From Marinosulfonomonas sp. (GTDB lineage Bacteria; Pseudomonadota; Alphaproteobacteria; Rhodobacterales; Rhodobacteraceae), in the NCBI GenBank assembly GCA_015494385.1, contig WGBJ01000443.1:1-21528 (forward strand): 21,528 bases of DNA, read 5' to 3'. A program made the translations under genes and the position numbers. Below are positions 1-6,872 of this stretch, in pieces (within the stretch, counting starts at the first letter, position 1; each line of letters begins with the position of its first letter). The notes under the pieces were generated by a model. It did no database searches and was not told where the DNA came from. It saw only the letters and a program-made list of their open reading frames with translations.

Positions 1-192
1 GATCCAAACAGCCCGATTGCGGGCATGCCGGTTCTGGAAGTGTGGAAGGCCAAGCAGGTGTTCGTTTCCAAACGCGGGCAGGGGACCGGTTATTCCGGTA
101 TCGAAAACCCGCTGTTCTACAAGGACAACACGCGGATGTTCTATGGCGATGCCAAGGACAGTTTGAATAAACTGCTGACGTTGATCAACTAA
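1..192 (+). CDS. pntB: NAD(P) transhydrogenase subunit beta, C-terminal fragment
   Basis: Only the last 63 codons and the TAA stop are present; the gene begins before the window. The reading frame starts at base 1. The residues include the stretches [15 protein letters not shown] and [17 protein letters not shown], which match the conserved end of PntB domain III, the part that binds NADP(H) at the cytoplasmic face. PntB with PntA forms the proton-translocating transhydrogenase of the inner membrane, which reduces NADP+ with NADH at the cost of the proton gradient. The strong hairpin right after the stop marks the end of the pnt transcript. The identification is by family memory of a very conserved tail and is secure despite the short fragment. 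Confidence 0.93.
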   Translation, partial: DPNSPIAGMPVLEVWKAKQVFVSKRGQGTGYSGIENPLFYKDNTRMFYGDAKDSLNKLLTLIN

Positions 193-197
193 CCTTT

Positions 198-228
198 AAA
201 CGCCCCGCCCGACCGGCGGGGCGTTTTT
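198..228 (+). terminator. Rho-independent terminator after pntB
   Basis: A perfect 12-bp stem is formed by AAACGCCCCGCC (198-209) and GGCGGGGCGTTT (215-226) around the loop CGACC, followed by a run of T (224-228). It is a textbook intrinsic terminator 5 nt after the pntB stop codon. It also lies only 16 nt before the ATG of the next gene, which leaves no room for a promoter in between. Confidence 0.92.
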
Positions 229-244
229 CTGATGGACCGGATTT

Positions 245-1525
245 ATGAGCCAACTCGAAGATCACCCGCTACGCTACCAGATGGCAAACGAGCTGCACGC
301 GCGGCCTTTTCCCATTCTGTCGGCCCCGTGCCATGCAGTGTTTCTGGCGCTGAAAAACCCTGTAGATGCCGCCAACCGCGACCGCAGGCTGGACCGCGCC
401 CACCTGATTAATCTACTGGACCGTTTCGGGGCTTCACACCCTCAACCGGACGCCACGCATTTCTTTTGCGATCTGGGGCGGCACCGGTTGAAGTGGGAGT
501 TGCACCACGAATTTGTCACCTACACCATCTTTACCGACGGGGTGGCGGAACGCCCGTTTGACCCCGTCGCGTTCGAGGTTTTCCCCGCCGACTGGCTGGC
601 AACCCTCCCCGGCAAGCGGCTGACGTCTGCGCTGATCCGGGTCGAGGAAATGCCCAAAACCCCCGAGCAGGTCGAGGCGCAGGTCAAGGAATGTTTTGTC
701 GCCGAAAGCATCGCGGTGTCCTATACGCTGGATCGCAAGGCGATTGTGGCGGGGGATTACCGGATCGACAGTGCCGGACATTTGCGGTTCGCGATTTTCG
801 TTGAGCCGGGCACCGGCGAGCGGCGGATCGGGCGCACCTTGCAGCGGTTATGCGAGATCGAGACCTATAAATCCATGTCGATGCTGGCCCTGCCCAAGGC
901 GTTGAACCTGGCCAAACGGCTGGCGCAGATTGATGTGCAGGTGTCCGATCTGGTCGGCCATATCAAAAATGCGGCCCGTTCCGAAGAAGAGGCATTGGGC
1001 GAATTGCTGGGTATCTCGACCGAGCTTGAGGATCTCATGGCGCAGACCAGTTTCCGCTTTGCTGCCTCGCGGGCCTATAGCACCATTCTGGAAGAACGGA
1101 TTGCAGCGATGCGCGAAGACCGCTTTGGCGGGCGGCAAACCTTTTCGGAATTCATGCTGCGCCGGTTTGATCCGGCAATGCGCACGGTGCGCTCGGCCGA
1201 AGAACACCTGAAGGAAATGGCCGAACGGGTGATGCGCGCGGCGGATTTGCTGCGTACACGGGTCGAGGTGGAACGCTCGGCGCAAAATCAGGCCTTGCTG
1301 GAAAGCATGGACAAACGTGCGGATCTGCAACTGCGATTGCAGCGGACGGTCGAAGGGCTGTCTGTGGTGGCGATCAGTTACTATGCGATCAATCTGGTGA
1401 CTTACGGGTTGTATCCTTTTGCCAAGGCATCAGGGCTGGACAAGCCAATGTTGTCGGCCATGGCCACGCCTGTGGTGTTACTGGCGGTCTGGTGGATCGT
1501 GCGCCGGATCAGGAAGGCGCATTAG
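245..1525 (+). CDS. DUF3422 family membrane-anchored protein
   Basis: This 426-aa protein begins with the DUF3422 hallmark LEDHPLRYQMANELHARPFP near residues 4-23. DUF3422 proteins are described as uncharacterised membrane-anchored proteins, and no reaction is known to me. The middle (about residues 215-370) is rich in charged and heptad-like leucine positions and is probably helical or coiled coil. Two hydrophobic segments close the protein (about 372-394 and 401-420), followed by the basic tail RRIRKAH, so it probably projects into the cytoplasm from a C-terminal membrane hairpin. The ATG is chosen because it places the conserved motif at the N-terminus; the ribosome site is weak. It has no obvious promoter of its own. 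It converges on the ABC permease gene, and both stop codons fall inside a shared outer stem. Confidence 0.85.
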   Translation: MSQLEDHPLRYQMANELHARPFPILSAPCHAVFLALKNPVDAANRDRRLDRAHLINLLDRFGASHPQPDATHFFCDLGRHRLKWELHHEFVTYTIFTDGVAERPFDPVAFEVFPADWLATLPGKRLTSALIRVEEMPKTPEQVEAQVKECFVAESIAVSYTLDRKAIVAGDYRIDSAGHLRFAIFVEPGTGERRIGRTLQRLCEIETYKSMSMLALPKALNLAKRLAQIDVQVSDLVGHIKNAARSEEEALGELLGISTELEDLMAQTSFRFAASRAYSTILEERIAAMREDRFGGRQTFSEFMLRRFDPAMRTVRSAEEHLKEMAERVMRAADLLRTRVEVERSAQNQALLESMDKRADLQLRLQRTVEGLSVVAISYYAINLVTYGLYPFAKASGLDKPMLSAMATPVVLLAVWWIVRRIRKAH

Positions 1526-1589
1526 GGCCGCCGTTTTCTTTTAAAGAAAACGGGCCGAAATCTTTTAAAGATTTCGGGGACGCGGCCCT
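1524..1589. terminator. Double-hairpin bidirectional terminator, site A
   Basis: Two perfect hairpins lie side by side between convergent genes. The first has 10-bp arms CCGTTTTCTT (1531-1540) and AAGAAAACGG (1544-1553) around TTA. The second has 10-bp arms CCGAAATCTT (1555-1564) and AAGATTTCGG (1568-1577) around TTA. An outer 8-bp stem, AGGGCCGC (1524-1531) with GCGGCCCT (1582-1589), encloses both and overlaps parts of both stop codons; its last base is shared with the first hairpin. A/T-rich arms on both sides would work as terminators in either direction. The alternative is a protein-binding or cruciform site. Confidence 0.75.
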
Positions 1590-2506
1590 TACCGTTTGCG
1601 CAGCCGTGGATCCAGCGCGTCACGCAACCCGTCACCGATATAGTTCACCGACAATACCGTCAGCGAAATTGCCAGACCGGGCCAGATCACCCGCTCGGGG
1701 TAAATCTGCAGGTATTCGGCGGCGTCATTCAGCAACCGGCCCCATGTCGGGAAATCCGGTGGAAAGCCAAGGCCAAGGAAGGACAGGGCACTTTCGGTGA
1801 TGATCGCGTTGGCGATCCCCAGCGTGGCCGACACCATGATCGGTGACATCACATTCGGCAGGATGTGCCGCATGATCATCTTGAACGGCGTGGTGCCGAT
1901 GGATTGCGCCGACAGGATGAATTCGCGTTCCTTCAGCGCCAGCACATCGCCGCGCACGATCCGTGCGGTGGGCATCCAGCTGGTCAGGCCAATCGCTGTT
2001 ACCATCAGGATGAAGATGCCCATTTCCGGCCCGAAGGCGGCAGAAAGCGGTTCGCGGAACAGCATCATCATCACCAGCAGCAGCGGCAACAGCGGCAGGG
2101 CCAGAAACAGATCGGTAATCCGCATCAATATCCCGTCCAGCCGCCGGAAATAGCCCGACAAAACCCCCACAAGCGTGCCAAGGAACAGCGCCAGCAGCAT
2201 CGCGGTCATACCAACCGCAATCGAGGTGCGCCCCCCCTGTATCATCTGTGCCAGCGCATCACGTCCCAACCCGTCGGTGCCCATCGGATGCGCCAGCGAG
2301 GGGCGCTGGTCCATTGCGCCAAAATCGTTGTAGGCAGGGTCAATCGGCCAGAGAAACTTGCCGAAAATGACAATGAAAAGGATCGAGAGAAAGACAAAAG
2401 AGGCCAGCATCGCGCCTTTGTGGTGGCGAAACTGGTCCCAGATATCCCACCACTGGCTGCGCGGGGCTTTGGTCGGCACATCGGTGTTTTGGGCGGTCTC
2501 AGTCAT
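1589..2506 (-). CDS. ABC transporter permease, DppC/OppC family
   Basis: This is the second membrane subunit of a dipeptide/oligopeptide-type importer. The chosen start gives 305 aa, beginning MTETAQNTDV. It is preceded by GAGGA at good spacing and overlaps the upstream permease stop by 8 nt (ATGACTGA), a sign of translational coupling; an in-frame ATG 42 nt further upstream would lie inside the previous gene and has no better support. An OppC_N-like first helix (about 33-53) is followed by HPMGTDGLGRD (73-83), a signature of this subunit. The EAA-type loop that docks on the ATPase is at about 192-222. Five or six membrane helices are visible. It is the last gene of the minus-strand set, and no ATPase gene follows it. 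Confidence 0.93.
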   Translation of the reverse strand: MTETAQNTDVPTKAPRSQWWDIWDQFRHHKGAMLASFVFLSILFIVIFGKFLWPIDPAYNDFGAMDQRPSLAHPMGTDGLGRDALAQMIQGGRTSIAVGMTAMLLALFLGTLVGVLSGYFRRLDGILMRITDLFLALPLLPLLLVMMMLFREPLSAAFGPEMGIFILMVTAIGLTSWMPTARIVRGDVLALKEREFILSAQSIGTTPFKMIMRHILPNVMSPIMVSATLGIANAIITESALSFLGLGFPPDFPTWGRLLNDAAEYLQIYPERVIWPGLAISLTVLSVNYIGDGLRDALDPRLRKR

Positions 2507-3506
2507 AGCGGATCCTCGGGTCCAGAATGCCGTAAAGGATATCGGCAATCAGGTTGAATATCACAATCAGGAAGGCAAAGATGAAGGTCAGGGTCTGCAC
2601 GGTCGGCAGGTCGTTTGCCTCGATCGCCTTGATCAGCATGTCACCGATGCCATTCACCTTGAACACCTGTTCGGTGATGATCGCGCCGCCGAATACACCG
2701 GGAACCCCCAGCGCAATCACCGTCACAACCGGGATCATCGAATTGCGCAACACATGCACCAGAACGACGACCCTTTCCGACAGACCCTTGGCCCGCGCGG
2801 TGCGCACATAGTCCTGATTCAGGTTATCCAGCATCGAGGCGCGCATAAAGCGGCTGATCTGGGCGGCGTTATACAGCGCCAGCACGAACACCGGCATGGC
2901 AATCTGTTTTAGCTGTTTCACGAAACTGGGCCAGTCGTTGACCACCAGTGTTGTGTCATAAATCGACGGGAACCAGCCCAGATAGACCGAAAAGATCACG
3001 ATAAGCAGCAGGCCGGTGAAAAATGTCGGCACCGAAAACCCGATCATCGAAATGAACGTGCCGATCTGGTCGAACCATGAATATTGTTTATAGGCCGAAA
3101 TCACCCCGATCGGGATCGCAATCATTGCGCCAACCACATAGGACAGGCCAACCACCCACAGGGTTTGCGGCAGGCGTTGCACCACCACATCCATCACCGG
3201 ACCGCGCCACTGCCAGCTGATCACCCGCAGTTTGCCATCGGCAAAATCGGTGCCAAAGAAGTGATCGATCATCACCTGCGGCTCGATGATAAAGAACTGC
3301 ACCAGCCATTTGTAGAACTGCACATAATTGGGCTGCCCCAGCCCCAATGCCTCGCGCATTTTGGCTTTTACCTCGGGGGGGACGGTCAGCGGCACGTTGG
3401 CCGTGGGGTCACCCGGGGCAAGTTTCAACAGGGAAAAGATCACCAGAGCGATGAACAGAAGCGTCGGAATGGCCAGCAGAAGTCGTCGGATCGTAAAGGT
3501 CAGCAT
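2499..3506 (-). CDS. ABC transporter permease, DppB/OppB family
   Basis: This 335-aa inner-membrane protein is the first permease subunit of a peptide-type ABC importer. The N-terminal helix (about 8-28) ends in LLKLAPGDPTA, the conserved OppB/DppB opening in which the PGDP motif follows helix 1. The BPD_transp_1 core runs from about residue 112 to the end, and the EAA-type ATPase contact loop is around 231-260 (ARAKGLSERVVVLVHVLRNS). The length is slightly above a typical DppB because of an extra segment at about 60-100. It lies 84 nt downstream of the binding-protein gene, separated by a stable hairpin, and overlaps the next permease by 8 nt. The substrate cannot be told from the permease. 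Confidence 0.93.
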   Translation of the reverse strand: MLTFTIRRLLLAIPTLLFIALVIFSLLKLAPGDPTANVPLTVPPEVKAKMREALGLGQPNYVQFYKWLVQFFIIEPQVMIDHFFGTDFADGKLRVISWQWRGPVMDVVVQRLPQTLWVVGLSYVVGAMIAIPIGVISAYKQYSWFDQIGTFISMIGFSVPTFFTGLLLIVIFSVYLGWFPSIYDTTLVVNDWPSFVKQLKQIAMPVFVLALYNAAQISRFMRASMLDNLNQDYVRTARAKGLSERVVVLVHVLRNSMIPVVTVIALGVPGVFGGAIITEQVFKVNGIGDMLIKAIEANDLPTVQTLTFIFAFLIVIFNLIADILYGILDPRIRYD

Positions 3507-3548
3507 CGGCGTCTCGGTTTATGGTTCTGGGAAAATCTGGGTAGGGAT

Positions 3549-3575
3549 GCGGCCCCGAAAGAAATCCGGGGCCGC
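3549..3575 (-). promoter_or_regulatory. Intra-operon hairpin after the binding-protein gene
   Basis: GCGGCCCCG (3549-3557) and CGGGGCCGC (3567-3575) form a perfect 9-bp GC-rich stem around a 9-nt loop, between the stop of the binding-protein gene and the start of the DppB-type gene. On the transcribed minus strand no T run follows. It is therefore more likely a 3'-end stabiliser or partial attenuator, which would keep binding-protein mRNA in excess over the permeases, than a full terminator. Confidence 0.7.
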
Positions 3576-3590
3576 GTGTGATTTGCTGGA

Positions 3591-5288
3591 TTACTTGGCG
3601 CGTGTCCAGTCGGCCACGTTCCACATCTGGCTGTCCCAGACGTTCATATCAACGCCGCCCAGGGTATTGGAGCGGGCCGATACGCTGGCACGGTGGGTGA
3701 TCGGCAGCATGATGTAGTTCTGCATCAGCATGTCGTTCATTGCCTTGGCCAGTTCGGCGCGTTTGTTGATGTCGCCTGTGACGGACATTTCCTTGACCAG
3801 TGCTTCGTAGTCCTCGTTACAGAAGCGCGGCATGTTGTTGCCCTGCCACTGGTTTTCCGGCGAAGGAATCTGGGCACATGTCCAGCTGGCCATGTAGTTT
3901 TCAGGGTCTGTGCCGTTGAAATTGTTGGTGTACATTTCAACATCGGCAAAGAACTTCTGGAAGGTGTCGTTCGAACCCGGATCGGAACCAAAGAACACAG
4001 AGGCCGAGATGTTACGCAGTTCAACCTCTACACCGATCTGGTTCCACCACTGTTTGATGGCCGCCTGGTATTTCTGGCGCACAGCGTTTGTGGATGTCTG
4101 GTACAGAACCGACAGACGCACGCCGTCTTTGGCGCGGATGCCGTCAGAACCTTTGACCCAGCCTGCATCTTCCAGCAGTTTGTTTGCACCTTCGATGTCC
4201 TGCGTCAGGCAGGAATCATTGGCGGTGGAAACATAGATCGCAGGGGCGGGCAACACGTTACATGTGGGCTTGCCTGTTTCACCATAACCGATCTTGGTCA
4301 GCAGGGCGCGGTCGATGGCCATTGACAGGGCCTTGCGCACGTTGATGTCTGTCAGGAACGGATGCGGGTGCTTGATTGTGCCGCGCTCGTCGCCCAGATC
4401 GGGGCTGACATCGGTCAGGTTGATCATGATCCGCTCGACCGAGGTGCCAAAGCCCTTGATCACGGTGCCTTTGCCCGCGGATTCCATGCTGGCCAGAACA
4501 TCAGGGGACAGTTGCAGGTTCCAGGCGTAATCGAATTCGCCGGTTTCCAGAACGGAACGGCCAGCCGCCTGAGCATCGCCACCACCTTTGAAGGTTACAG
4601 TCGCAAACGCCGGTTTGTTCGGGTCGCGATAGTTTTCGTTGGCTTTGAACGAAATCACGTCATTAGGACGGAAATCGGTCACAACGAACGGGCCGGTGCC
4701 GATCGGGTTGAAGTTTTCGGTGGTACATTCCTGTGCCTTGGCACCAACGCAGTTTTCAAACTGGGCTTTCTGGATGATCGGTGTGCTTGCACCAACAAAC
4801 GGGCCATAGGGGAACGGCTTGGGTTCTGCAAAGTGGATAACAACCGTGCGGTTATCCGGTGTGTCGATGCTCGCAACACCGTCAAAATAGTTTGACGAGG
4901 CACAGCCGCCATCGGGGTTTGTGCAGTATTCCCATGTGAATTTGACATCCTCGGACGTCAAAGCTGTGCCATCCGACCATTTCAGGCCTTCGGTCAGCTT
5001 CCATGTGATGGTTTTCAGGTCGGCAGAAACGCCACCGTTTTCAACGGTCGGAACTTCGTCAACCAGCCAAGGCACAATCGCGCCGCTTGCGTCGTAACGG
5101 GCCAGAGGCTCGTTCACCAGTGCTGCTGCGTCCTGCTCTTTGTTGCCGCCGGACAGATACTGGTTCATCGTGGAGGGCGCTTGCCAGTAGATGATATTCA
5201 GGTGGCCGTCAGCGCCACGTTCGGCAAAGGCCGCGGGGGCCATTGCAAAGGCACATGCTGCGCCCATCAGGATGGTTTTAATTTTCAT
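3591..5288 (-). CDS. Periplasmic peptide-type ABC substrate-binding protein (SBP family 5)
   Basis: This 565-aa protein delivers substrate to the two permeases that follow it. The start at 5288 is chosen because it opens a clear Sec signal peptide (MKIKTILMGAACAFAMAPAA, then FA, probable cleavage after A22) and is preceded by AAGGAG. The open frame continues 92 codons upstream, but that part reads as noncoding. SBP_bac_5 features include GLKWSDGTALTSEDVKFTWE (101-120) and the N-terminal PLARYD. The mature part contains several cysteines (including CTNPDGGC, an ENC-to-EC pair, and later TC and FC) that could form periplasmic disulfides. It is a little longer than typical DppA/OppA proteins. 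The neighbouring peptidase genes suggest a peptide or N-acyl amino acid substrate, which is inference. Confidence 0.93.
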   Translation of the reverse strand: MKIKTILMGAACAFAMAPAAFAERGADGHLNIIYWQAPSTMNQYLSGGNKEQDAAALVNEPLARYDASGAIVPWLVDEVPTVENGGVSADLKTITWKLTEGLKWSDGTALTSEDVKFTWEYCTNPDGGCASSNYFDGVASIDTPDNRTVVIHFAEPKPFPYGPFVGASTPIIQKAQFENCVGAKAQECTTENFNPIGTGPFVVTDFRPNDVISFKANENYRDPNKPAFATVTFKGGGDAQAAGRSVLETGEFDYAWNLQLSPDVLASMESAGKGTVIKGFGTSVERIMINLTDVSPDLGDERGTIKHPHPFLTDINVRKALSMAIDRALLTKIGYGETGKPTCNVLPAPAIYVSTANDSCLTQDIEGANKLLEDAGWVKGSDGIRAKDGVRLSVLYQTSTNAVRQKYQAAIKQWWNQIGVEVELRNISASVFFGSDPGSNDTFQKFFADVEMYTNNFNGTDPENYMASWTCAQIPSPENQWQGNNMPRFCNEDYEALVKEMSVTGDINKRAELAKAMNDMLMQNYIMLPITHRASVSARSNTLGGVDMNVWDSQMWNVADWTRAK

Positions 5289-5398
5289 AGGTCTCACTCT
5301 CCTTGTTGATGTCTTGGCTCGAAATCTCACAGGCCTGCGGTTGGATCCGCAGCGTTTGTTGTCATGTTCATGTGAATGGGGGCAGGCCAGCCCTGTGC

Positions 5399-5418
5399 AA
5401 ATCCGAAATTGCGGATTT
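5399..5418. repeat. Inverted repeat, 7-bp arms
   Basis: AAATCCG (5399-5405) and CGGATTT (5412-5418) are perfect complements around a 6-nt spacer. It lies 111 nt upstream of the binding-protein start, so it would be in the untranslated leader or the promoter of that gene. It could be an operator or a leader hairpin. Confidence 0.55.
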
Positions 5419-5449
5419 TGCCGTAGCAATGCTGCCGAGTCGCTATATT

Positions 5450-5487
5450 GTCCTTGAAAGCAAGGACGGGCAGTGCCCAATCGGGCA
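5450..5487. repeat. Tandem dyads: a GTCCTTG hairpin and three GGGCA/TGCCC half-sites
   Basis: GTCCTTG (5450-5456) pairs with CAAGGAC (5461-5467) around AAAG. Immediately after come GGGCA (5468-5472), TGCCC (5474-5478) and GGGCA (5483-5487) in alternating orientation. The middle TGCCC can pair with either flank, giving two mutually exclusive 5-bp hairpins. In the leader of the minus transcript this could be an RNA switch; on DNA it could be an operator with three half-sites. Confidence 0.5.
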
Positions 5488-5553
5488 TATTGCACCCCCA
5501 GGTGTTTCTTGTTTTTATACCGGCATATTTTATCCGGCTGTTTTGATTTGATA

Positions 5554-5655
5554 GACGTTAACATGATTTTTTAACGTATCAACACCTAACTGCCTGACGT
5601 GGCGTGATTTCTTACCCGACGTTCAAATTTTATATGCAACCCCTTGACGTTTAAC
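5554..5655. promoter_or_regulatory. Repeated ACGTT-type half-sites, candidate operators
   Basis: GACGTTAAC (5554-5562) faces TTAACGTATC (5571-5580); their ACGTTAA and TTAACGT cores form a perfect 7-bp inverted repeat with a 9-bp spacer. Two further copies in direct orientation, GACGTTCAAA (5618-5627) and GACGTTTAAC (5646-5655), sit closer to the plus-strand gene. Four related half-sites within about 100 bp between divergent operons suggest binding by one regulator that controls both. The regulator family is not identified and no regulator gene is adjacent. Confidence 0.5.
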
Positions 5656-5701
5656 CCATCCACGCCCAACCTGCGGCCTTGCCAGATTACAGGAGAGAAC
5701 G

Positions 5702-6868
5702 GTGCCCCAAACCCTTTCTGCACGCGAAATACTTGAAAAACTTGTTTCTTTTCCGACGGTCAGTTCGGAATCAAATCTGGAACTGGTAGATTGGGTCGAG
5801 GAATATCTGGCCAGCCACGGCGTTAAATCGCACCGTGTTTACAATGCCGAAGGGACCAAGGCGAACCTCTATGCCAATGTCGGCCCCGAGGTCGAGGGCG
5901 GGGTGATCCTGTCGGGCCATACCGATGTGGTGCCGGTGGAAGGGCAGGATTGGGATACAGACCCTTTCACCGTGGTTGAAAAAGACGGCAAACTATACGG
6001 GCGCGGCACCTGTGACATGAAAGGCTTTGACGCGCTGGCGCTGGCGGCGGTGCCTTTGGCACTGGAGCGCGGCATCAAGCGACCAATCCAGATTGCTTTG
6101 TCATATGACGAGGAAGTCGGCTGTGTCGGGGCGCCCGATATGATCGACGCAATGGCCGAACACATGCCACGCGCATCTGCCGCGGTGATTGGCGAGCCTT
6201 CGATGATGAAAGCGGTCAGCGGCCACAAAGGCGCCTTCGGCATCCGCACCCATGTGCATGGTTTCGAGGTGCATTCCTCGCTGATCCACACAGGGGTTTC
6301 GGCGGTGATGGAAGCGGCCAAGCTGATTGACTGGGCCAACCAGATGAACGCCATTAACGCGGCTGCGCCTATTCCGCCCGAGGCCGCCGATTTCGTGCCG
6401 CCCTATACCACGCTGCATGTGGGGATTGTGCATGGCGGCACCGCAAACAACATTACCGCCAAGGATTGCGAATTCGGTCTTTTTATCCGCTGCGTGCCGG
6501 GCGACAGTTTCGAGTATTGGACCAAGGCCTATCTGGACAAAGTGGCCGAGGTCGAAGCCGGTATGAAAGCGATCCGCCCCGAGGCATGGATCGAAACCCG
6601 TGTGACCAAAGGCGTGCCCGGTCTGAAACCCGAAAAGGATGGCGCCGCCGAGGCGCTGGTGCGCCGATTGACCGGCGACAATTCCACCAATGTGGTGTCT
6701 TACGGCACCGAGGCCGGCCAGTTCCAGGAACGCGGCCATTCCGCCATCATCTGTGGCCCGGGCGATATTGCACAGGCCCACCAGCAAAATGAATTCATTG
6801 AAATCAGTCAGTTAGAGGCGGGCGAGCAATTCATGCACCGTCTGGTTGACTATCTAAGCGAGGACTAG
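5702..6868 (+). CDS. argE: Acetylornithine deacetylase-like M20 metallopeptidase
   Basis: This 388-aa cytoplasmic dizinc hydrolase removes an acyl group from an N-acyl amino acid; the closest named family is ArgE (N-acetylornithine to ornithine plus acetate). Visible metal and catalytic residues are H73 and D75 in SGHTDVVPVEG, D105 in GRGTCDMKG, E137/E138 in SYDEEVGC, E165 in GEPS and H360 near the end. The dimerisation domain covers about 175-285. The start is GTG at 5702, supported by AGGAG 6 nt upstream. It is first in an operon with another M20 enzyme and a glutamine amidotransferase domain protein, and divergent from a peptide-type importer. A catabolic role on imported N-acyl substrates is therefore at least as likely as arginine synthesis. 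The symbol is by homology only. Confidence 0.85.
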   Translation: MPQTLSAREILEKLVSFPTVSSESNLELVDWVEEYLASHGVKSHRVYNAEGTKANLYANVGPEVEGGVILSGHTDVVPVEGQDWDTDPFTVVEKDGKLYGRGTCDMKGFDALALAAVPLALERGIKRPIQIALSYDEEVGCVGAPDMIDAMAEHMPRASAAVIGEPSMMKAVSGHKGAFGIRTHVHGFEVHSSLIHTGVSAVMEAAKLIDWANQMNAINAAAPIPPEAADFVPPYTTLHVGIVHGGTANNITAKDCEFGLFIRCVPGDSFEYWTKAYLDKVAEVEAGMKAIRPEAWIETRVTKGVPGLKPEKDGAAEALVRRLTGDNSTNVVSYGTEAGQFQERGHSAIICGPGDIAQAHQQNEFIEISQLEAGEQFMHRLVDYLSED

Positions 6869-6872
6869 AACG

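Larger units (their letters stand above)
5289..5701. other. 413-bp divergent intergenic control region
   Basis: This region separates the minus-strand ABC importer from the plus-strand hydrolase operon. No convincing small gene is present. It is clearly more AT-rich than its flanks around 5500-5640. It contains three compact inverted repeats (5399-5487), repeated ACGTT-type half-sites (5554-5655) and, at its right end, the AGGAG ribosome site of the GTG-started gene at 5702. Weak -10-like hexamers occur (TATAAA reading minus near 5515-5520; TATATG at 5631-5636), but no hexamer pair was good enough to call a promoter with confidence. Both transcripts must start here. Confidence 0.7.

Noticed and set aside
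2507..2548. Upstream ATG at 2548 for the DppC-type permease
   Set aside because: It lies inside the previous gene, adds a non-conserved 14 residues, and ATG 2506 has GAGGA and the usual short overlap.
5289..5564. A 92-codon N-terminal extension of the binding-protein frame
   Set aside because: The translation is Arg/Cys-rich and lacks coding character, while ATG 5288 opens a clear signal peptide with a good ribosome site.
5644..5672. TTGACG at 5644-5649 as -35 box for the hydrolase operon
   Set aside because: No acceptable -10 hexamer occurs 16-18 bp downstream, and the hexamer overlaps one of the repeated ACGTT half-sites.
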